Part shown: one piece after another, positions 6,423 through 11,701 of the stretch
Position numbering within the stretch: the stretch's first letter is position 1
How the letters are laid out: each line of letters opens with the position of its first letter
NCBI GenBank assembly: GCA_041485845.1
Contig: JBGPKH010000246.1
Coordinates: 1 to 11,701, forward strand
DNA: 11,701 bases
Source: OMOG01 sp041485845
Lineage (GTDB): Bacteria; Acidobacteriota; Terriglobia; Bryobacterales; Bryobacteraceae
Direction: 5' to 3'
The notes under the pieces: generated by a model
Told to the model about the DNA's origin: nothing
Seen by the model: the letters and a program-made list of their open reading frames with translations, nothing else
The model's database searches: none
Translations under genes and position numbers: made by a program

Positions 6423-7780
6423 AGCAGCGGCGAATCCTGGTGGTGGACGACGAACCCGGCATCCGCCAGTCCCTGGGCGGCGTTCTCGAAGATGAAGGCT
6501 ACGTGGTGGACGCCGTGGACAGCGGCGAGGGGTGTCTCGCGGCCATAGCCGGCGCCGGGTTCGAGCTGGTGCTGCTGGATATCTGGCTGCCGGGCGTCGA
6601 CGGCATGGAGGTGCTGGCCCGCATCCAGGAGATTCCGTTCGCCGAACGGCCGGTGGTGGTGGTGATCTCGGGACACGGCAGCATCGAGGCGGCGGTGCGC
6701 GCGACCAAGCTCGGGGCCTTCGACTTTCTGGAGAAACCGCTCTCCATCGGGAAGGTCTCGGTGGTGGTCAAGAACGCGCTGGCGCACCGCAGCCTGGCGA
6801 TCGAGAACAGCCGCCTGAAGGCCGACAGCGGCTCGCGCTATCGCATCATCGGCGAAAGCGTGCCGATGAAGGCGCTGCGGCAGCAGCTCACCCTCATGGC
6901 CGGGACCAACGGGCGCGTGTTGATCTACGGCGAAAGCGGCACCGGCAAGGAGCTGGTCGCCCACGCCATCCACGCCATGAGCCCGCGCGCCGCAGAACCG
7001 TTTGTGGAAGTGAACTGTGCGGCGATTCCGGAGGAGCTGATCGAAAGCGAGATGTTCGGCCACAACCGGGGCAGCTTCGGCGCCACTCACGAAAGCAAGA
7101 TCGGCAAATTTCAGAAGGCCGATGGCGGCACCCTGTTCCTGGATGAAGTGGGCGACATGAGCCTGCGCACGCAGGCCAAGGTGCTGCGCGCACTCGAGGA
7201 GCAGCGCTTCGAGCCGGTGGGAGCCGCCGGGTCGGTGCAGGTGGACGTGCGGGTGGTGGCGTCCACGAATAAGAACCTGGAAGAGGAGATCGAGCGCGGC
7301 AATTTCCGGGAAGATCTCTTTTACCGGCTGAACGTGATTCCGTTCGCCGTCCCGCCGCTGCGCGACCGCCGCGAGGACGTTCCGCTGCTGGCCGATCATT
7401 TCCTGCGCGAGTTCACCACCGCCTACGGACGCAAGCCGAAGGAGCTTTCGGCGGAGGCCTACCGCGTGCTGGAGGACTACCATTGGCCCGGCAACGTGCG
7501 CGAGCTCAAGAACCTGATCGAGCGCATCGTGATCCTGAACCCGCAGGTGAGGGTGGATGCGCGGCACATCCCGCTGCACGGCGCGCGCAAACAGCAGGAC
7601 CGGCCGCTCGACCGTTTCGGCAGCCTCCAGGAAGTGCGCGAGGCAGCGGAACGCGAGTACATCCTCAAGAAGCTGGAAGAGACCAACGGTAACGTCACGC
7701 GCACCGCCGAGCTGCTGGGACTGGAACGCAGCAACCTGTACCGCAAGATGAAGACGCTGGGGATCGGGCCGAAGGAGTGA
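6419..7780 (+). CDS. ntrX: NtrX-like AAA+ response regulator with altered GAFTGA loop
   Basis: 453 residues from ATG 6419, which overlaps the ntrY stop; a longer in-frame version starting upstream inside ntrY is not credible because the receiver domain begins exactly at MKQRRILVVDDEP. The receiver (1-120) has D10/D11, phospho-site D54, S84 and K106. The AAA+ domain (about 141-375) has Walker A GESGTGKE (171-178), Walker B GGTLFLDE with D242/E243, and the arginine-finger region FREDLFYRL (297-305). A Fis-type HTH occupies about 410-447 (NVTRTAELLGLERSNLYRKM). The sigma-54 contact loop, normally GAFTGA, reads GSFGA at residues 218-222 (HNRGSFGATHESKIGKF); relative to the family one residue, the Thr, is missing. 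Sigma-54 activation may therefore be impaired or replaced by another mode. Phosphate should come from the preceding NtrY-like kinase. Confidence 0.93.
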   Translation: MKQRRILVVDDEPGIRQSLGGVLEDEGYVVDAVDSGEGCLAAIAGAGFELVLLDIWLPGVDGMEVLARIQEIPFAERPVVVVISGHGSIEAAVRATKLGAFDFLEKPLSIGKVSVVVKNALAHRSLAIENSRLKADSGSRYRIIGESVPMKALRQQLTLMAGTNGRVLIYGESGTGKELVAHAIHAMSPRAAEPFVEVNCAAIPEELIESEMFGHNRGSFGATHESKIGKFQKADGGTLFLDEVGDMSLRTQAKVLRALEEQRFEPVGAAGSVQVDVRVVASTNKNLEEEIERGNFREDLFYRLNVIPFAVPPLRDRREDVPLLADHFLREFTTAYGRKPKELSAEAYRVLEDYHWPGNVRELKNLIERIVILNPQVRVDARHIPLHGARKQQDRPLDRFGSLQEVREAAEREYILKKLEETNGNVTRTAELLGLERSNLYRKMKTLGIGPKE

Positions 7781-8154
7781 GGCGCTCGACCGCCGGCACG
7801 AGCTTGGATTCGACGATGCGCTGGTCCGAAGCAAGCAGGCGCAACCGGTGGACGCACGCGGCCCCACGATTGCGCGGCCGGCAGGGTCGCGGAGGATCGT
7901 TCCCAGTGACGAGACCCCGGAAGCGGCTTCGCAGGTCAGGGGTAAGATGCGAAAGACGGGGTTAGTTTTCTTGTTGACGAGGAGCGCTTCCCGCGAGCAG
8001 GCGACGAGGAGGATGGGGCGCTTTGAAAGGGGGCCTTCCGGTAGACACCGCGCGGCAACAGTTCCCTTTCCGCACAGGTTATGGATCACGCCATTTCCTC
8101 GCGCTTACCTCCTCCACGCAGCAGCCTTCGACAGGGCGCTACCAGCCGATCGGG
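7781..8154. other. 374-bp convergent spacer, no gene recognised
   Basis: This lies between the ends of ntrX (plus) and the sugar isomerase gene (minus). Open frames cross it on both strands, but they are continuations of antisense shadows of the flanking genes, have no plausible ribosome site in position and show no domain I recognise. I looked for bidirectional terminators. The best hairpin is a 5-bp GCTCG/CGAGC stem (7784-7788 with 7799-7803) without a T-run, which is not convincing. Confidence 0.6.
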
Positions 8155-9078
8155 CTACGCAGTCTCCGGGCGGAACGTGTAGCCGAGCTTTACGAGATAT
8201 TCCTTGCTGGTCCTGGCACACTCAAAGGGCTCCATGGGCCCCCGGCCGCCCCCGTCCAGCTCGACCATGACGTATTGCAGACCGTCGGCTTTCTCGAGCA
8301 CGTCCATCACGGCCGGCAGATCCACCTTGCCCTTGCCCAGCGGGCAGTAGCCGGCCCAGTAGCGTTCGCCCAGGTAGTCTTTCAGGTGAATATTGCGCAG
8401 CAGAGGCTGAAAATCTTTGAGCACCGGCAGCGGGTCGGTCCCGCTTTTCTGCAACTGGCCCACGTCCGGTCCGAACTTCACCACGCGGGTGTCCACGGCG
8501 TCGAACACCGCGTAGACTTCGTCCCGCGAATCCACACAGGTGCCGGTGTGCTGGTGGAGGGCCGCCGCGAGGCCCAAATCGGCGAGCGCTTTGCCGACTT
8601 CATTCAGGGTGGCAACCAGATCGTTCTTGACGGCCTTGAAATCGTAGGTGGCGCGATTCACGCCGTTGGGCCCGATCACCGCGGTAATCCCGCCGTTCTT
8701 CTTCAGGATCTTACCCAGCCGGATGGCCTTCTCCACCTGCGCCTTCCGAACCGTGGGATCGGTCAGGTTGAAATTGAAGTAGCTGGAAGGCATCGGAATC
8801 TTGTACTGGCCCAGTAACTTCTCCCATCCGGGGTTCTGGTCCACGGGCTCCACCGAATCGTTGTACGACTCGTATCCCCAGTAGCCGAGTTTGGCGGAGT
8901 CCCGGAGTCCCGGTTCGACGCTTTCTACCTTGAAACCCCAGTTGATGCTGGTCTGGCCGACCTTCAGTCTTCGCGCCGGCGCCCCCTGGCCGGCCGGCGT
9001 CCCGAGGCACGCCGCGCCTACACCGAGTCCGATGGTTTTGATCATCTCCCGGCGGCTCGATTCACTCCGCGTTCGCAT
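8155..9078 (-). CDS. Tat-exported sugar phosphate isomerase/epimerase-like (IolE-type TIM barrel) protein
   Basis: 307 residues. The N-terminus carries a twin-arginine signal (SSRREMIKTIGLGVGAACLG, residues 7-26), so it probably acts in the periplasm. The rest is an AP_endonuc_2 / xylose-isomerase-like barrel: GQTSINWGF (41-49), YWGYESYND with E70, ALHQHTGTCVDS with H175/H177, KFGPDVGQL with D205, NIHLKDY with H231, and VELDGGG with E273. These fit the Glu/His/Asp/His/Glu metal-site pattern of the family, so a metal-dependent sugar isomerase, epimerase or dehydratase is likely. The substrate cannot be told. GAGGAG stands 6 nt before the ATG and supports this start. It is the third gene of the minus-strand cluster, 63 bp after the discoidin-like gene, and its neighbours suggest carbohydrate processing outside the cytoplasm. 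Confidence 0.88.
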   Translation of the reverse strand: MRTRSESSRREMIKTIGLGVGAACLGTPAGQGAPARRLKVGQTSINWGFKVESVEPGLRDSAKLGYWGYESYNDSVEPVDQNPGWEKLLGQYKIPMPSSYFNFNLTDPTVRKAQVEKAIRLGKILKKNGGITAVIGPNGVNRATYDFKAVKNDLVATLNEVGKALADLGLAAALHQHTGTCVDSRDEVYAVFDAVDTRVVKFGPDVGQLQKSGTDPLPVLKDFQPLLRNIHLKDYLGERYWAGYCPLGKGKVDLPAVMDVLEKADGLQYVMVELDGGGRGPMEPFECARTSKEYLVKLGYTFRPETA

Positions 9079-9141
9079 GGTTCACTCCTCGCTTCCCTTC
9101 CGGCCTGGTTGGGCCGGGTTCGACTCTTGTCTTGGCCGGCG

Positions 9142-9804
9142 CTACTGCGCGGGTCTCCCGAACACTTCCACCTCGATATAGTGGTTGGCCGGCGTCTTGT
9201 CACTGCCGTTGCTGATGAGGCGCAGGTAGCGCGCCTGCACCCCCTTGGCGTCGATCAGTTTGCCCTCGCTGGTTTCCACGTAGCGCATTTCCTTGCCGAT
9301 ACCGTTGCCGGTTTCATTGTTGGTGTCGTTGTTAAACAGCGTTCGCACGTTGCCGATGAAATCCGCGTCGTCCGCCACCTGGGCCACCACGCCGGCGTAG
9401 GCCCTGGCCTCCTTATGAAAATGCCAGATCAGGACGGCGAAAATGGTGTAATTGGCGCCCAGGTCAACGACCACGTTCTGCACGCCGGGCTTGAGCTCCA
9501 CGAAGGCGCCGTCGGTCCCGGCCTTGTTCCCGTCGGTGATCATTTCCAGGCTGCCGATCACCGGGTCGGAGTCGCTTCCCGAAACGGGCTTGTGCAGGGC
9601 CACGTTGGTGGTTCCGGCCGGAGCCAGAAAAGGAGGCCTCGGCTTATTCGAGGGCTTCTCCAGGTTGGGGACTTTGGGAAGGGCGGGCGTGCCTTCAAAC
9701 AGGGGCTTGGGCAGCGCGATCGGCAGCGGCTGCAGTTGCATAGACTGGGCGGCTGCCGGTAACACGGCGCTCGCCACGATGAACAGCACCGTTAAGCGTC
9801 TCAT
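9142..9804 (-). CDS. Secreted F5/8 type C (discoidin-like) domain protein
   Basis: 220 residues from ATG 9804. The signal peptide is MRRLTVLFIVASAVLPAAAQ (1-20), followed by a Pro/Lys-rich linker (about 27-64). A single domain of about 155 residues begins at TTNVALHKPVSGSDSD and contains EMITDGN, VVVDLGANYTI and, at the end, ARYLRLISNG and HYIEVEVFG, all typical of carbohydrate-binding F5/8C or NPCBM-like beta-sandwiches. No catalytic domain is attached, so it may be a stand-alone sugar-binding or scaffold protein. A GAGGA very close to the ATG supports the start. A GTG at 9837 overlapping the previous stop (GTGA) would add 11 residues ahead of the signal peptide and is the alternative. It lies 29 bp after the ThuA fusion gene, in the same operon. 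Confidence 0.85.
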   Translation of the reverse strand: MRRLTVLFIVASAVLPAAAQSMQLQPLPIALPKPLFEGTPALPKVPNLEKPSNKPRPPFLAPAGTTNVALHKPVSGSDSDPVIGSLEMITDGNKAGTDGAFVELKPGVQNVVVDLGANYTIFAVLIWHFHKEARAYAGVVAQVADDADFIGNVRTLFNNDTNNETGNGIGKEMRYVETSEGKLIDAKGVQARYLRLISNGSDKTPANHYIEVEVFGRPAQ

Positions 9805-9833
9805 GTTCCTCGATTGTATCCGGCTGCGGGCAC

Positions 9834-11537
9834 TCACTTCCCCGCGGGCTGGTTGCCGGGCGCGGTATCGGCGTCCAAGTCACCGAGAGCAAACTGGACA
9901 CCGTCCATTATGTGACGGACCATCATCTCGTCCATGAAAGCCGTTGGCGCGTGTCCCAGGCTGGAATAGAAGACCCGCCCCTTCCCGTAGCCGCGGATCC
10001 AACTGATGGCATAGTCGTTGTCGGCGCGGGTACAGATGTCACATCCGCGGCCCTGGTTCATGTCCGTCTTGGGCACATCGATGCTCAACAGCACGTGCAC
10101 TCTCTGGCGCGAGAAGTTGTTCCAGCGGAAGTGCTCGTCCACGGATTCGAACTCCCGCCCTCGGAAGGCAGCGTTGATCGGGCTCGCCGGATCGTCCAGC
10201 TTGACGGTTACTTTTTCGGTGGCCTCGCGGTGGGCTCCGGAGCTGGCGCCGATGATCCCGGTGAATTCGGGCCAATCGATGGAGGCGTGGGTCGACGCGT
10301 GATAACCCGCGAGGCCGCCGCCCTCCTTCAGGAAGCGCACGATGCTGGCGCGCACCTCCGGATCCGGAAAGAGCATGCCGACGGTGTTATTCAGGAAAAT
10401 AGCGTCGTACTGGCGCAACCTGGGGTGCTGGAAGTTGGCCAGGTCGTTGCTGAAGGTGGCCTCCCAGGCCCCGGTACTCTTGCCGTAATGCTCCAGCATG
10501 TAGTTGGCGTAGGGGATGGAGGGGTGTCCGGGATAACCCACCTGGAGATCGATGACCAGCAGCTTTCTCGCCTTGCGCGGCTGGGCCCGCGGCTGCGCCG
10601 GAATGGCGGCGTCCATTTTCTGCCGGGCGCCGGCCTTCTGCCCGGCGGTCAGCCGGGGCTGCGCGTCGAGCGTGCGGATGGCAGTGGAGCGGCCCAGTTC
10701 GTTGACGTACTCGGTCATCACCGGCGTGAGCGCCGTCTCATAGGCTTCCAGTTTGGCGGAGAGATCGGCCACGGCATCGCCCGAGGCGGTGGCATCGAAG
10801 GTGTAGATGGCGGGCCTGATCTTCTGGTGGTAGACGGCGAGGAAGAAGTCCTTCAACCCCGCGCCCCGGGCGTCGGCCATGCGCACGGCGATCAGCCGGT
10901 CCTGGAGCGCCGCCAGACCGTCGAGCGGCCGGATGCCCGCCCGCTGCCAGTTGCCGAGGTCGGCGCAGGCTCCTATCTTGTCGCTGCGCCCGTCGAGAAT
11001 CTTTCGCAGAGCCTTGGGATCCCCATACGCGGCCGTGGCGGAATTTGCCAGCGCCACCTTGATATTGAATTCCGAGGCCAACTTGTCGATCAGGGGAAGC
11101 GCATCCGGGGCGGGAGAGGATATGACGATCTCGACATTCAGGGCCTTGGCGAACTGGAACAACTCGCGCGCCGCGGCTTCGTCACCAGGGATGGCCGGAA
11201 CCGAATAGGCGGCGACCTTGCGGTTTCGCAGCGCGCTCTTGACGATGGCGATCTCCTCGGGCGTGAGGCCGGGACCCAGGCTCTTGGCGATGCCGCCGCC
11301 AGCCTTCTGCGTGCTGGAGGCCTCGACGTTGGGGACGCGCAGCGGGCCTATTTTTTCCAGAGACTCGATAAAGGTCATCTCCCGGAAGCTCGCCAGGGGA
11401 ACGGCAACCTTGAAGTAGACCGTAGCCGCGGCCCCGGTCCGGATCTGGGCCCAATCCTGCGCGTTCCCCGTGGAGGGGCGCCAGACCAGTCCGGCCACGA
11501 CGGCCGCTGTGATGGGCAGCCAATGTTTTGCCGTCAT
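9834..11537 (-). CDS. Exported fusion of xylose-isomerase-like barrel and ThuA domain
   Basis: 567 residues. Signal peptide about 1-26 (WLPITAAVVAGLVWRPSTGNAQ). Residues about 30-285 resemble the sugar phosphate isomerase/epimerase barrel by layout (NVEIVISSP, then NIKVALANSATA, DKIGACADLGNW, RLIAVRMADA, RPAIYTFD). The usual metal ligands of these strands (His in NHG, His of DTGH, His of HLKD, final Glu) are replaced by Ala/Ser, Asn, Arg and Asp. After a Lys/Arg/Gln/Pro linker (about 295-322), residues 323-553 form a ThuA domain: LLVIDLQVGYPGHPS, RFLKEGGGLAGYHAST, DEHFRWNN and YGKGRVFYSSLGH. ThuA proteins act on oxidised disaccharides or keto-glycosides in the cases studied. GAGGT (11550-11546) 8 nt before the ATG supports the start. 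It is the first intact gene of the minus-strand cluster. Confidence 0.88.
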   Translation of the reverse strand: MTAKHWLPITAAVVAGLVWRPSTGNAQDWAQIRTGAAATVYFKVAVPLASFREMTFIESLEKIGPLRVPNVEASSTQKAGGGIAKSLGPGLTPEEIAIVKSALRNRKVAAYSVPAIPGDEAAARELFQFAKALNVEIVISSPAPDALPLIDKLASEFNIKVALANSATAAYGDPKALRKILDGRSDKIGACADLGNWQRAGIRPLDGLAALQDRLIAVRMADARGAGLKDFFLAVYHQKIRPAIYTFDATASGDAVADLSAKLEAYETALTPVMTEYVNELGRSTAIRTLDAQPRLTAGQKAGARQKMDAAIPAQPRAQPRKARKLLVIDLQVGYPGHPSIPYANYMLEHYGKSTGAWEATFSNDLANFQHPRLRQYDAIFLNNTVGMLFPDPEVRASIVRFLKEGGGLAGYHASTHASIDWPEFTGIIGASSGAHREATEKVTVKLDDPASPINAAFRGREFESVDEHFRWNNFSRQRVHVLLSIDVPKTDMNQGRGCDICTRADNDYAISWIRGYGKGRVFYSSLGHAPTAFMDEMMVRHIMDGVQFALGDLDADTAPGNQPAGK

Positions 11538-11599
11538 ACGTCGTTACCTCGCCCGGAGCGTTCCGCGGCCGTGTTGCCGCGTCCGGTTACAGCTTGTCA

Positions 11600-11701
11600 C
11601 TAAACAAAGTTGCCAAACCCGGCCCGCACCGGCCGCGTCTTCATGCCCTTTGGTGGGCCGCCGCGGCCCATCGGGACCTCCCTTGAAGACGCGGCGAAGA
11701 A
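11600..11701 (-). CDS. Short open frame at the window edge: end of an upstream gene or 23-residue peptide
   Basis: On the minus strand an open frame enters from the right edge without a stop and ends at TAG 11602-11600. Its third codon positions are mostly G or C, as in the neighbouring genes. Its last 23 codons begin at ATG 11671 with a very good AGGGAGG (11683-11677) 5 nt upstream, and read MGRGGPPKGMKTRPVRAGFG plus NFV. I do not recognise the sequence. It is either the C-terminus of the gene before the ThuA fusion, or a small ORF / leader peptide 62 bp upstream of it. The same bases form a nested palindrome, which speaks for a structural role or may be coincidence. Confidence 0.35.
   Translation of the reverse strand, partial: FFAASSREVPMGRGGPPKGMKTRPVRAGFGNFV
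11632..11695. repeat. Nested inverted repeats upstream of the ThuA operon
   Basis: A perfect 12-bp outer stem, GCCGCGTCTTCA (11632-11643) with TGAAGACGCGGC (11684-11695), encloses a perfect 7-bp inner stem with a 3-nt loop: TGGGCCG (11654-11660) and CGGCCCA (11664-11670). There is no T-run on either side, so it is not a standard intrinsic terminator. It lies about 95-158 bp upstream of the ThuA fusion start and could be a structured leader, an operator or a dispersed palindromic repeat. The AGGGAGG and ATG of the small ORF fall inside the loops and stems. Confidence 0.55.

Noticed and set aside
7784..7803. Possible terminator hairpin after ntrX
   Set aside because: Only a 5-bp stem with a 10-nt loop and no T-run follows, within the chance level for GC-rich sequence.
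6092..8089. Minus-strand open frame of 665 codons opposite ntrX and the spacer
   Set aside because: It is antisense to ntrX over most of its length. The spacer part (7781-8089) has no ribosome site in place and no recognisable domain.
8621..8640. Further TTGACG/GTCAAG-like words in coding sequence (for example near 8625 and 11236)
   Set aside because: Single half-sites inside genes without an 11-bp partner; not comparable to the paired elements at 773 and 3472.
9912..11603. Plus-strand open frame of 563 codons opposite the ThuA fusion
   Set aside because: Shadow frame rich in Gly/Val/His/Asp; the minus strand has a signal peptide, ThuA motifs and a ribosome site.
1..11701. CRISPR arrays, tRNA or rRNA genes, phage genes
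   Set aside because: No regularly spaced repeats, no cloverleaf-like or rRNA-like sequence and no capsid, integrase or transposase reading was seen.

Overview
The window is GC-rich, densely coding DNA and probably comes from an acidobacterium of the Solibacter/Bryobacter type. I infer this from gene content rather than from a phylogenetic marker. The clues are a secreted TPR plus TolB-like (PD40) propeller protein next to a two-component system, the remnant of a MacB/FtsX permease of the 'acidobacterial duplicated orphan permease' style, an NtrY/NtrX pair, and a ThuA / sugar-isomerase cluster with Tat and Sec signals.

Left part (1-3413, minus strand): a histidine kinase with a large extracytoplasmic TPR-like sensor region (1473-3413), its OmpR/PhoB-type response regulator 3 nt downstream (786-1469), and then a secreted TPR/PD40 protein that runs off the left edge (1-715). 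An almost identical 18-bp direct-repeat element (two 7-bp half-sites 11 bp apart, 17/18 identical) lies 58 bp upstream of the kinase start and 57 bp upstream of the TPR/PD40 start. It looks like the binding site of the response regulator, which would make the three genes one self-regulated module.

Middle spacer (3414-4184): beyond the regulatory repeats it holds a decayed, frameshifted C-terminal piece of an ABC permease. Beyond that is a cluster of TTATGCCGAG repeats, two direct copies and one inverted, that looks like the end or scar of a mobile element. A perfect TATAAT box precedes the next gene.

Centre (4185-7780, plus strand): an NtrY-like membrane kinase with HAMP and PAS domains overlaps by ATGA an NtrX-like AAA+ response regulator. 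In that regulator the sigma-54 contact loop GAFTGA reads GSFGA, with the threonine position deleted. A 374-bp convergent spacer without a recognisable gene follows.

Right part (8155-11701, minus strand, transcribed right to left): a fusion of a xylose-isomerase-like barrel with a ThuA domain, a secreted F5/8 type C (discoidin-like) protein, and a Tat-exported sugar-phosphate-isomerase/IolE-like protein. This looks like an extracytoplasmic carbohydrate (possibly keto-glycoside) processing operon. A short open frame with a strong ribosome binding site, overlapping a nested palindrome, sits at the right edge upstream of it.
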